Shown: piece by piece, positions 19,148-27,674 of the stretch
Layout: each line of letters begins with the position of its first letter
Position numbering within the stretch: the stretch's first letter is position 1
NCBI GenBank assembly: GCA_029261355.1
Contig: JAJDBM010000058.1
Span: 248,001 to 312,000 of the forward strand
Direction: 5' to 3'
DNA length: 64,000 nt
Origin: Nitrospirales bacterium
Lineage (GTDB): Bacteria; Nitrospirota; Nitrospiria; Nitrospirales; UBA8639
Translations under genes and position numbers: made by a program
Notes under the pieces: generated by a model
Database searches by the model: none
What the model was told of the DNA's origin: nothing
What the model saw: the letters and a program-made list of their open reading frames with translations, nothing else

Positions 19148-19271
19148 AATATGGTACCTGCAATAAATGGATTCTGGACTCCGTATACATTTTGAAGATT
19201 ACTACCGTATCAATGCTACCAAGAATGGGCTATCTCGTGTCATGCCCTGGGAATATCTTTCGCGATGACGA

Positions 19272-19703
19272 CTAATCTTGGGTGGTTTCTTGTTCCCAGT
19301 CCTGAACTAGCATGCGGATATGATCTTTTAATTCTGGAATTTGATCAAGGTTGTTATTGATCGCTCCCATGATATTTTCCATTCTGGCTTTTCGACCAGC
19401 TTCTTGATCCAATGCGGAAAGACGATCGTATTCAGCGAAGGCTTGTGGAAGCTTGGACTCCAATGCAGCACGTCCAACAGAAAGGCCTGCTTTTATATCT
19501 CGAGGTTCAAGGCTAACGGGGGGGGCCACTGCAAATGTCGCGTTGGTAAAAACAATCATAGCTGTGCCATCTGCAGATTGGAAAGGTACGACATGTTCCA
19601 CCGTCTGTCCAATGGATTCTTCCCATGACGCGAGAAGGCCAGGAAACGTTTTGAGAAAGGCGGCTTTGTCTTGATTAGCTTTCCACTTTGCTTCAATTGA
19701 CAT
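19272..19703 (-). CDS. conserved-looking hypothetical protein
   Basis: A 143-residue soluble protein with no signal peptide or membrane segment. It has a mixed N-terminal half (KTFPGLLASWEESIGQTV) and a helical, charged C-terminal half (MENIMGAINNNLDQIPELKDH). I recognise no family. It lies between two ferredoxin-type genes in the same orientation, with gaps of 124 and 73 bases, which hints at redox metabolism but proves nothing. Confidence 0.6.
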   Translation of the reverse strand: MSIEAKWKANQDKAAFLKTFPGLLASWEESIGQTVEHVVPFQSADGTAMIVFTNATFAVAPPVSLEPRDIKAGLSVGRAALESKLPQAFAEYDRLSALDQEAGRKARMENIMGAINNNLDQIPELKDHIRMLVQDWEQETTQD

Positions 19704-19776
19704 AAGGGCCTCTCATTTTATGCTGAGAAAGAATATAGACCAGGTTTGTTTGACGATGCTCGTGGTTGAGAGGTCA

Positions 19777-20130
19777 TTAAGGGTTGATGAGTTGTTTGGG
19801 AGCATCATGTCCAGGCATGCGTAAGCGCTCAACAATTTCTCCTTTCCCGATATGACGTTCCATAATTTCGGTTACATCTGCTTCTGTGCCGACCCAATAC
19901 CAGACGCCTTCGGGGTAGATGACGATGCTTGGCCCATATTCGCAATGATCGAGGCATCCAGCTTTATTCGCCCGAACGATTCCCTTCAATCCCAAGCGTT
20001 CCACTTCCTTTTTGAAAAAGGCATGGAGTTGCACGGATCCATTATCAGCACAACAGCCTCGAGGGTCCCCTTTGGGACGTTGATTGATACAGATAAATAT
20101 GTGGTGTTTAAATGCGCCCATTTCTTTCAA
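19777..20130 (-). CDS. thioredoxin-like [2Fe-2S] ferredoxin
   Basis: A 117-residue protein. It begins with HHIFICINQRP, the typical start of thioredoxin-fold ferredoxins, followed by the cysteine pair GCC near 26-27 and the loop AGCLDHCEYGP, giving a C-x10+-C ... C-x3-C set for one [2Fe-2S] cluster. EGVWYWVGTEADVTEI is the conserved C-terminal beta-helix part. It resembles the NuoE C-terminal domain and the Aquifex-type ferredoxin. It probably transfers electrons in the cytoplasm; partner unknown. Confidence 0.88.
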   Translation of the reverse strand: MKEMGAFKHHIFICINQRPKGDPRGCCADNGSVQLHAFFKKEVERLGLKGIVRANKAGCLDHCEYGPSIVIYPEGVWYWVGTEADVTEIMERHIGKGEIVERLRMPGHDAPKQLINP

Positions 20131-20246
20131 TATCCCAATAAAACAGTATAAAAATAACGTTCATAATGGTCAGCGATCTTACCTGAGGGTTCCGGTGGGT
20201 GTCCAGCTGAGCAATAGGTGTTGACGCTAATGATGGAGGAGTGACT

Positions 20247-21356
20247 ATGGTAATTGGTGTACCAAAGGAAGTGAAAGATCATGAATTTCGAGTCGCGTTA
20301 ACTCCGAGTGCCGTTCGTCATTTGGTGTCTCTCGATCAAGTCGTACTTGTCGAAAGAGCAGCCGGGGAGGGGAGTGGGTTTTTAGATCAAGAATATGAGG
20401 CCGCCGGTGCTCGACTCATGGCAACAAGTCAGCAGGTTTTTGGAGAGGCTGAACTCATTCTCAAGGTGAAGGAGCCTCAATCTGAAGAATATCAATATAT
20501 TCAATCGCATCATACTCTGTTCACCTATCTTCATCTTGCGGCCTCATTACCCTTAACGAAGGCACTCATGGCCTCAGGATGTACAGCCATAGCCTATGAA
20601 ACGACGGAAACGTCTGAAGGTGAACTCTCCATGCTTCGTCCTATGAGTGAAATTGCAGGGCGCATGTCCGTTCAGTTGGGCGCTAATTTCTTAGAACGTC
20701 ATCATGGTGGACGGGGAGTTCTTCTTGGGGGGATTCCTGGTGTGACCCCAGGGCATGTGGTCATCGTTGGTTCAGGAGTCGTCGGAGCTTCTGCGACAAA
20801 GGTTGCTGTCGGGATGGGCGCTCGCGTGACTGTGCTGAGTATCGATATTGGCCAGCTTCGCCATCTTGATGAGTTATACCCAGGACGGGTCACTACTTTA
20901 GTCTCAAGGCCGCAAGTGTTGGAGGAGACGATTGAAGAAGCGGATGTGGTTATTGGAGCTGTTATGATTCCGGGCGCCCGTGCTCCTCGGCTTATTTCTC
21001 AAGAACTAGTTCGGCGCATGAAGCGAGGAGCAGTATTGGTTGATGTGGCCGTGGATCAAGGAGGATGTGCCGAAACAACACGTCCAACAACGCATTCTGA
21101 TCCGGTGTATCTCGTGGATCATGTGGTTCATTATGCGGTTACGAATATTCCCGGGATTGTGCCTCGAACTTCAACGGTGGCCTTGACCAACGCGACGCTA
21201 CCTTTTATAGTCCGACTGGTGAATCAAGGGGTTGAGACAGCCTTACAGACCGACAAGGGTCTTGTTCGAGGAGTAAATGTAAGGCAAGGTGGAGTGACCT
21301 GCGAAGCGGTGGCTGAGTCACATGGGCTCCCGTATACCCCCTGTTTCTCAAAATAG
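20247..21356 (+). CDS. ald: alanine dehydrogenase
   Basis: A 369-residue NAD-dependent alanine dehydrogenase converting L-alanine and pyruvate/ammonium. It starts with VIGVPKEVKDHEFRVALTPS and carries the catalytic K and H (EYQYIQSHHTLFTYLHLAAS), then the Rossmann motif VIVGSGVVGASATKVAVGMGA and the end block VDVAVDQGGCAETTRPTTH. ATG 20247 is preferred to GTG 20241 because GGAGGA at 20235-20240 is well spaced only for the former. The gene is divergent from the ferredoxin gene and followed by a tRNA. Confidence 0.95.
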   Translation: MVIGVPKEVKDHEFRVALTPSAVRHLVSLDQVVLVERAAGEGSGFLDQEYEAAGARLMATSQQVFGEAELILKVKEPQSEEYQYIQSHHTLFTYLHLAASLPLTKALMASGCTAIAYETTETSEGELSMLRPMSEIAGRMSVQLGANFLERHHGGRGVLLGGIPGVTPGHVVIVGSGVVGASATKVAVGMGARVTVLSIDIGQLRHLDELYPGRVTTLVSRPQVLEETIEEADVVIGAVMIPGARAPRLISQELVRRMKRGAVLVDVAVDQGGCAETTRPTTHSDPVYLVDHVVHYAVTNIPGIVPRTSTVALTNATLPFIVRLVNQGVETALQTDKGLVRGVNVRQGGVTCEAVAESHGLPYTPCFSK

Positions 21357-21381
21357 CTAAAGGTAGATACTAGGTATAAGT

Positions 21382-21458
<77 letters not shown>

Positions 21459-21468
21459 GCATCTTGCC

Positions 21469-21491
21469 CAGCGTTACTCATAACGCTGTTT
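21469..21491 (+). terminator. hairpin after tRNA-Pro
   Basis: CAGCGTTA (21469-21476) and TAACGCTG (21481-21488) form a perfect eight-base stem with loop CTCA, followed by TTT. It begins 11 bases after the tRNA, consistent with a weak intrinsic terminator. It also argues that the rhodanese gene starts downstream, at 21533. Confidence 0.65.
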
Positions 21492-21532
21492 CGTCCTTAT
21501 CTAAAATTTTATTTCTTGTTGGTACGTGTGAC

Positions 21533-22156
21533 ATGGACCTATTAATCCTAGCGGGGGGTGTCGTATTCGCTATTGGCGTGGTGCGTTATATCTGGAAATT
21601 GAAGGTGGTTATTTCTCAACTGAAACGTGATACGTTTTTTCTTGAGCAAAAAATCAAGACATTCCCTCAAGAAATGGCCAATATGTTGGTACCCATTCGG
21701 CATCAACTGGCTGCCGTGGCTGCTGGAGGTGTCGTGCCAGGCGATTTGATTCGAGATGGCCGACTGTACCGTGAAATTTCGTCTGAAGACGCTGAACAGG
21801 CGAGAGTCACGGAGGGTACAGAACCTGATAGCGTGGTCTTTCTTGACGTTCGGACGACCCAAGAATACGCACAAGGACATGTGTCTGGAGCCACTCTCCT
21901 CCCGATTGAAGAATTAGACTTACGCTTCAGTGGCGATGTGCCCATGATGGCAAAGAAGGTGATTGTTTATTGTTCGAATGGTGAGCGAAGTCGGTTGGCC
22001 TGTGATTTTTTGAGTCGACAGGGGTATTTCAATCTTTATAACATGCATCAGGGCCTGCAGCGATGGAATGGTCCACGTGACGGAGAACCAGAAGTAAGTT
22101 TGATTCAAATTCAATCAAAGACGAAAAAATCTGAACCCCAAGGAATACATTCATGA
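21533..22156 (+). CDS. membrane-anchored rhodanese-domain protein
   Basis: A 207-residue protein. An N-terminal membrane helix (LLILAGGVVFAIGVVRYIW) is followed by a coiled-coil-like stretch of about 50 residues and a rhodanese domain: VVFLDVRTTQEYAQGHVSGATLLP, then the active loop YCSNGERS with its cysteine near residue 146. It probably handles sulfane sulfur at the cytoplasmic membrane face. I start it at ATG 21533 because the longer frame would include the tRNA hairpin. It overlaps the next gene by four bases, so the two are co-translated. Confidence 0.85.
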   Translation: MDLLILAGGVVFAIGVVRYIWKLKVVISQLKRDTFFLEQKIKTFPQEMANMLVPIRHQLAAVAAGGVVPGDLIRDGRLYREISSEDAEQARVTEGTEPDSVVFLDVRTTQEYAQGHVSGATLLPIEELDLRFSGDVPMMAKKVIVYCSNGERSRLACDFLSRQGYFNLYNMHQGLQRWNGPRDGEPEVSLIQIQSKTKKSEPQGIHS

Positions 22157-22575
22157 GTGATGAAAATTCGTCCTCCACATATACCGTTCTTAATGTGATG
22201 GGCCCTTATCGTGAGCCTCGCGAGCAAGCATTTTCATTTGACTATTCAGTTGGGCGACCTCATTGGGCCACACCACAAGGGGTACGAGTGAAGGTGGCGA
22301 TCACTGAGGAATTAGAATATTTTAAAGTCACGGTGTTGGGTATTAATGGTGGAAGCGTTGGGCAACAACTTCGGGTGAATCAAATGCTTTCTCGTGAAAT
22401 TGCCGATCAGAAACTTGAGCTGGGCAGCCAGGATGGAATGTTCGACGATCGACGTGATGTGATGATTGGTTTTTTCGTTGATGAGCTTGAGCATCTTTCG
22501 CCGTTGCTTCAAAGATGGATGGAGAGTCAAAAAGATCGAGTCCGTGAAGATATTCGCGGCAAAGCTGGAATTTAG
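22153..22575 (+). CDS. hypothetical protein co-translated with rhodanese
   Basis: A 140-residue soluble protein, beginning at ATG 22153 inside the stop of the rhodanese gene. It has a beta-rich N-terminal half (YTVLNVMGPYREPREQAFSF) and a helical C-terminal end (ELEHLSPLLQRWMESQKDRV). I recognise no family and see no cysteines or metal motif. The tight overlap suggests a shared function with the membrane rhodanese. Confidence 0.6.
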   Translation: MSDENSSSTYTVLNVMGPYREPREQAFSFDYSVGRPHWATPQGVRVKVAITEELEYFKVTVLGINGGSVGQQLRVNQMLSREIADQKLELGSQDGMFDDRRDVMIGFFVDELEHLSPLLQRWMESQKDRVREDIRGKAGI

Positions 22576-22718
22576 ATTGACCACCTGATAGCGTTTACCT
22601 CTATTTGTTTTGTTACTGGTGCTTGGTAAGGACTAAGCGAATATTTGCATGTTGGCTTAACATTTCCTTTGCCTAGACAAACCTTCCTTCCTCTGTAGCC
22701 ACGGACTTTTCAACGGTC

Positions 22719-23351
22719 TTAAAAAATCTTTTGATAGCGTTTCGAGTAGACGCCTGTTTCTTCTTCCCCAAAGCCGAGCGAGCCAGTATCTGGATTTGTT
22801 GGGTTATGGAGGTTGATTGAATAATGTCCTCGTACCTGTTCCATCGCGACTTCATAGGGGATCGTCTCTCCATAAATCGTACTGGGCGCATGCGCGCCAC
22901 GACTGAGGACTTGTGTTGTTTGGGCAATACTGTGCTTAGATTCTGAGAAAACATAGATCTCTGCGATCGCAAAATCTCCAAGCTCATCTCCCGGAGTCGT
23001 GGCAGGGATTAAGTTAATGAGGGTGTTTTTCAGTCGAGCGGATTTGAGGTGGGTAAGGAGTGCGCCAACTTGGCTGTTGGTGGTAGCCGGTGGAACGAGG
23101 AGATTGACAATGTTGAGTTCTGGAATCGTGGCACTTGTTGAGAACACTGGAACAACGTCGTCTGAATAGGATGTCTCGGGAAGCGGTTGAACCGGTTGAG
23201 AGGGCATGCCCGCTAGATGTTTGGTGCTTTTTTCTTTGGGGATAATTAAGGTGATAAAAAGCCATAGTCCCGCTATGACTCCGAATAAGACTAAGGCCGG
23301 ATGAAGTCCTACTCGTTTACCTTCGGTTGGTTGGTTATTTGGCTCGTCCAT
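22719..23351 (-). CDS. membrane-anchored hypothetical protein
   Basis: A 210-residue protein with one membrane helix near 17-37 (ALVLFGVIAGLWLFITLII) and an extracytoplasmic domain. Two blocks, TTPGDELGDFAIAEIYVFSESKHS and GHYSINLHNPTNPDTGSLGFGEE, look conserved in character but match no family known to me. It lies 56 bases downstream of mazG on the same strand and converges with the gene at 22153. Function unknown. Confidence 0.6.
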   Translation of the reverse strand: MDEPNNQPTEGKRVGLHPALVLFGVIAGLWLFITLIIPKEKSTKHLAGMPSQPVQPLPETSYSDDVVPVFSTSATIPELNIVNLLVPPATTNSQVGALLTHLKSARLKNTLINLIPATTPGDELGDFAIAEIYVFSESKHSIAQTTQVLSRGAHAPSTIYGETIPYEVAMEQVRGHYSINLHNPTNPDTGSLGFGEEETGVYSKRYQKIF

Positions 23352-23407
23352 GAGGAGAATTCCGGAACTTCTAGGGGTTTGGATGGTAATGTGGCTTGTG
23401 TTTGTTT

Positions 23408-24253
23408 CTACAGGTTTTTTCGTTCGAGAGATTTAGCCTCTTCCCACCATTGATCAAGGGTAGCATCAGAGCATTCGCTTAATACTTGGGATGTCGCTAA
23501 GGCCCGTTCTTCCACGTAACGAAATCGTGTCATAAATCGATTGGTGGCTCGACGCAGTGAGTCTTCTGGGTTGACCTTAAGATACCTGGCCATATTCACA
23601 CATGAAAATAACACATCTCCAAACTCATCTTCGACATCGGATTGTTTCTGCTTCAGCGAGTCTGTGGGGGAGGATGTATTGGTCTCTTCCGTCAGTGCAG
23701 TCATAGCCGAGCAGAGTTCCTGACATTCTTCACGTAACTTTTCTAACACTGGTGCGACCGAGTTCCAGTCAAATCCGGTTTTCGCCGCACGCTTTTGAGC
23801 CTGATAAGCTCGTTGAAGAGCTGGGGCCGTACTCGGAATTCCATCTAAGGCGGATGGATGAATTGTGGAGGTTTCTCGTTCCTGTTGCTTGATTGTCTCC
23901 CATTTACTAGCGACATCGTGAGCTGTCTTCACTTCAGAATGTTTGAGTGGATCAAACACATGAGGATGCCGACGAATGAGTTTTTGACTCAAAGTGGAGG
24001 CGACATCTTCAAGCGTAAACGTTGATTGTTCCTCAGCAATTTGAGCATGAAAGATAACCTGTAATAACACATCGCCCAATTCTTCTTTCAAGGCGGATGG
24101 ATTTTGATTGTCTATGGCTTCAAGCGCCTCATAGGTTTCCTCTAAAAGGTAAGGTTTGAGAGTTTCATGTGTTTGCAGACGGTCCCAGGGACAACCGTCT
24201 GGTCCACGAAGTTGAGCCATGAGTGTGACAAGTTGTGAGAGTTGGGTCTTCAT
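23408..24253 (-). CDS. mazG: nucleoside triphosphate pyrophosphohydrolase MazG
   Basis: A 281-residue protein that hydrolyses NTPs to NMP and pyrophosphate, a house-cleaning role. It has two MazG halves: the N-terminal LRGPDGCPWDRLQTHETLKPYLLEE opening, split here as LRGPDGCPWD and TLKPYLLEETYE, with EELGD at 57-61; and a C-terminal half with VEDEFGDVLFSCVN. Glutamate/aspartate pairs for magnesium are present in both. Length matches full-size MazG. It is divergent from the DUF1844 gene. Confidence 0.93.
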   Translation of the reverse strand: MKTQLSQLVTLMAQLRGPDGCPWDRLQTHETLKPYLLEETYEALEAIDNQNPSALKEELGDVLLQVIFHAQIAEEQSTFTLEDVASTLSQKLIRRHPHVFDPLKHSEVKTAHDVASKWETIKQQERETSTIHPSALDGIPSTAPALQRAYQAQKRAAKTGFDWNSVAPVLEKLREECQELCSAMTALTEETNTSSPTDSLKQKQSDVEDEFGDVLFSCVNMARYLKVNPEDSLRRATNRFMTRFRYVEERALATSQVLSECSDATLDQWWEEAKSLERKNL

Positions 24254-24479
24254 GATCTAGGGAGTAATCTATGGGACCTTTCATTGATATCGGGTAAGCT
24301 GAGCGTCGACCCTTGCCCTTAGACAGGGGAACATCGGCGACAACTGGAAAATCTGAGACTTGTGGGAGTAAGGCGTGTGTATTATACCGGTTTATTCCTC
24401 TGGTGCAATTGCCGCTTTTCTTGCGGCAAGCCATGGTTTAATGGTACCGTTTTGTCAGTTAATTAAAGGAGGATTCGAG

Positions 24480-24884
24480 ATGAGTGAAGAAGAGCAAGCT
24501 TTTGTGGTTCGAGATAAACGTGGGCGAACTTCTGAGGCAGAGCCTACGCCTGCGCCAATACCAGAACCTGCAGCTGACACTGAGGTCAATTTTGGCAGCT
24601 CTGCTCCACCTTCTGAGTCCGAAGACGCAGGACCCCCTATAACTTTTTCCTCATTTGTCTTTTCCCTTGGTACCTCTGCCCTTATGTTAATGGGTGAGTC
24701 CCTAGAACCTGAGCAACCTTCCATGCCGGTTAATTTACCGCAAGCCAAAGAAATTGTAGACATTCTCTCTATGTTGGAAGAGAAATCAAAAGGAAATCTT
24801 TCGGCCGATGAAGCCTCTGTGATTGGTGATATGCTCTATACGCTTCGCATGAAATATGTCGAACGCACCTCTTCCCCGGCGTAG
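24480..24884 (+). CDS. DUF1844 domain protein
   Basis: A 134-residue protein. ATG 24480 is chosen because AAAGGAGG lies at 24465-24472. A proline/glutamate-rich N-terminal 45 residues precede a DUF1844 domain: ITFSSFVFSLGTSALMLMGE, then NLPQAKEIVDILSMLEEKSKGNL and LRMKYVE at the end. DUF1844 has no assigned biochemistry; the hydrophobic first block suggests weak membrane association. Confidence 0.85.
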   Translation: MSEEEQAFVVRDKRGRTSEAEPTPAPIPEPAADTEVNFGSSAPPSESEDAGPPITFSSFVFSLGTSALMLMGESLEPEQPSMPVNLPQAKEIVDILSMLEEKSKGNLSADEASVIGDMLYTLRMKYVERTSSPA

Positions 24885-25243
24885 TCTTTAGCAGATAGCC
24901 CTGTAACGACAATTTCTTCATTTTTTGTACTTCTTTTGATCTTGTCGAAAGAGGAGCGCATTGTATGAGCCCATGCTTTGGTTCGAGCCACTCATCATCC
25001 TTTTGACGTCAACTGATTGTTGAAGCTCCCCACAAGTTTGCTATTGTGTCGAGAGAAGATGCTCTTGATGGTTAAAGAGGAGCTCTCTGAGGTTGTATCA
25101 TCATCAAACGATGGTGAACTTCATCTCCAAAAGGAACCGAGTGTGAAAACGTGAAGAGCTTGTGGATTGTCACAAGCGAGTCAACTCTGAGGTATGTCAT
25201 GCTTTCGTTTCGCTTTTAGGTAAGTTGCTTATCACATCTGAAT
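24885..25243. other. gap upstream of ntrY
   Basis: A 359-base stretch with only a 32-codon frame (ATG near 25060, ending with TGA near 25156) lacking a clear ribosome site. It probably holds the promoter of the ntrYX operon, but I cannot point to a convincing -35/-10 or sigma54 pair. Confidence 0.4.
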
Positions 25244-27559
25244 ATGAATCTGCTCTCAAGTAATTCTTCTCCGTCCAAAAAATTTTCTCGACAGGCTTTG
25301 TCCCCTACCAATCCTCATCGTAGCGAAACTGACGGCGAGTCAGAGGTTCAACGGAAGGCGAATCATTTTAAGCCTGTTTGGATCGTCCTTCTTCTCCTTA
25401 TTCCATGCCTTGCCCTAACAGCTTATTACGCTCGATATGGCATTACGGTAGCGACAAAGCCGGAGTCACTTCTACCGAATCCTAGTTACGCTGTGGTGAT
25501 GTTTTTTGTGTATCTCGATAGTGTGGGACTCGTTGTGCTCACGCTCTTGTTGTCTCGAAATTTAATTCGTGCGTATTTTGAGAAACGACATCGTCTTCTT
25601 GGCTCCGGGTTTCGCGCAAAACTTATTGCGGCGTTTATCGGGTTTTCTCTCATACCGACAGTCATGTTGGCGACGGTGGCGAGTGGGGTCATTAGTGAGG
25701 TCATTGAGGTGTGGTTTAATGATCAAATTATGCAGGTTCTCAGAGATTCTGAAGAATTATCTCAATTGTACCATCAGGATCGCATTGATTTAGCCGTGAA
25801 TAGTGCGAGAGCCATTAGTGAGGAGATTTATCGAGAAGATATCTTAAGCCCTGAACATCGAGAACTATTAATATCTGCGATGGGGCGAAAGCGCACAGAA
25901 TATAATTTGGCCGGTGTTGAAGTCTTTTCTCCGAGAATGGAGACTTTGGTGCGAGTGGTCCATCCTGATCTTTCAGAGGCCGTGCTGAGCCTCCCTGTCG
26001 GGCAATTGGTTCTTCAAGCTTTGGATACACGAGGAGAAGTCAATTCGGTTCAGGAAGCCACGGTTGGGCGACTTGTTCGAGCCGCCACTCCTATTTTCTC
26101 CAATACGATACAGGGGAAAGTGAGTGGGGTGGTCGTGGTTTCGGCCTATGTGCCGGAGTCATTGTTGGTGAAGATGGATGTCATTGCGAATCAATTTCAT
26201 GATTATCGTCAAATCAAAGAAATGAAGGCGCCGATTAAGGGCGGGGCCTATTTATTCGTGGCCGTCGTGACGGTGTTAATTCTGTTTGGAGCCACATGGT
26301 TTGGGTTCTACGTGGCTCGTGGAATTACCGTCCCCATTCAACGTTTGGCAGAAGGGACTGAGGCTGTGGCGAAAGGTGATCTTGATGTGAAAATTGCAGT
26401 GAACGCTACCGATGAGATTGGGACCTTGGTTGATTCATTTAATCGAATGACGGCTGACTTGCGACAGAGTAAAACACGATTGGAAGAGGCCAATTACTCC
26501 TTGGTGCAGTCAAATGCTGAAATTGATCAACGTCGTGCCTATACGGAAACGGTCGTGGATACGATTGCTTCAGGGGTGCTTTCCATTTCGGTGGATGGAA
26601 AGATTACGACATTTAATCCCTCTGCTGAACGTATTTTAGGCATGAGCGGAGAGCAATTTCGGGGAAGGCCAGTGACGGAGGCATTTAAAGATTTCAATTT
26701 AACCTTGTTTCAGACCGCCTATGATCACATATTGCTCGATGGGCAAGAGAGTTTTTCGACGGCGGGACAAATGGAAGCTCATGGACTGTTGTTGACGATT
26801 GGTCTCAACGTCTCACGCATGCGTAACGAAGCTGGCAATGATTTGGGTTTTGTCTTTGTGTTTGAGGATCGAACAGAGTTAATCAAAGCTCAGAAAACCG
26901 CAGCTTGGCAGGAGGTGGCACAGCGAGTTGCACATGAAATTAAGAATCCCCTCACACCAATTCAATTATCTGCGCAACGTCTCCGGAAAAAGTTTTTTGA
27001 AAAATCACCTGATTTTGAAGAGATATTTGATCAATCCACCAATGTGATTGTTAGCGAGGTGAGCAGTTTAAAGCGCATGGTGGATGAATTTTCTAAATTT
27101 GCCCGTCTGCCAGCGCCTCATATGACACGCGAGTCTTTAGGTGACATTATCGAAAAGGTGGTATCTCTCTACGCAGGGGCGCATCGTGAAGTGGAGTTAA
27201 TCGTCAACTTAGATGAGGCACTCTCAGAAATTAATTGTGATGCCGAGCAAATTCGTCGGGTATTTGTGAACCTCTTTGATAATGCCGTGCAAGCGATGAA
27301 TAGTCAGGGCCGTATTTGGGTCTCAACAGAGTGCGATCGACGGCGCCATCGTGTTATTGTAAAGGTTGCTGATGAGGGTGCGGGGATTCAGCCTGACGAC
27401 CAAGATAAATTGTTCGTCCCGTATTTTTCAAGAAAACGAACAGGGACGGGGTTGGGTCTGGCCATCGTTCATCGTATTATTACTGATCATAATGGCTCCA
27501 TCCGCGCAGAAAATAATCATCCCCAAGGTGCCCTTTTTACGTTTGATCTCCCGAGTTAG
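25244..27559 (+). CDS. ntrY: NtrY-type sensor histidine kinase
   Basis: A 771-residue membrane kinase. There are about three N-terminal membrane segments, a periplasmic region, another membrane segment (YLFVAVVTVLILFGATWF), a HAMP domain (ITVPIQRLAEGTEAVAKGDLD), a PAS domain (TVVDTIASGVLSISVDGKI), then the H-box AHEIKNPLTPIQLSAQRLRKK with His near 563, split here only for reading. The ATPase part has VFVNLFDNAVQAM near 673 and DEGAGI ... GTGLGLAIV. Domain order matches NtrY, which senses nitrogen or redox state and phosphorylates NtrX. The regulator is encoded 115 bases downstream. Confidence 0.9.
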   Translation: MNLLSSNSSPSKKFSRQALSPTNPHRSETDGESEVQRKANHFKPVWIVLLLLIPCLALTAYYARYGITVATKPESLLPNPSYAVVMFFVYLDSVGLVVLTLLLSRNLIRAYFEKRHRLLGSGFRAKLIAAFIGFSLIPTVMLATVASGVISEVIEVWFNDQIMQVLRDSEELSQLYHQDRIDLAVNSARAISEEIYREDILSPEHRELLISAMGRKRTEYNLAGVEVFSPRMETLVRVVHPDLSEAVLSLPVGQLVLQALDTRGEVNSVQEATVGRLVRAATPIFSNTIQGKVSGVVVVSAYVPESLLVKMDVIANQFHDYRQIKEMKAPIKGGAYLFVAVVTVLILFGATWFGFYVARGITVPIQRLAEGTEAVAKGDLDVKIAVNATDEIGTLVDSFNRMTADLRQSKTRLEEANYSLVQSNAEIDQRRAYTETVVDTIASGVLSISVDGKITTFNPSAERILGMSGEQFRGRPVTEAFKDFNLTLFQTAYDHILLDGQESFSTAGQMEAHGLLLTIGLNVSRMRNEAGNDLGFVFVFEDRTELIKAQKTAAWQEVAQRVAHEIKNPLTPIQLSAQRLRKKFFEKSPDFEEIFDQSTNVIVSEVSSLKRMVDEFSKFARLPAPHMTRESLGDIIEKVVSLYAGAHREVELIVNLDEALSEINCDAEQIRRVFVNLFDNAVQAMNSQGRIWVSTECDRRRHRVIVKVADEGAGIQPDDQDKLFVPYFSRKRTGTGLGLAIVHRIITDHNGSIRAENNHPQGALFTFDLPS

Positions 27560-27674
27560 TCGGGTAAGCACGTGTGGGCGTAAAGTCGTTGTTCTCTTTT
27601 CATTAGACAGAGAAGCAAGTACGGTACACAAAATGTGCTGTATCGATTAGCGAACCATTTGAAGCGAGGATGTT

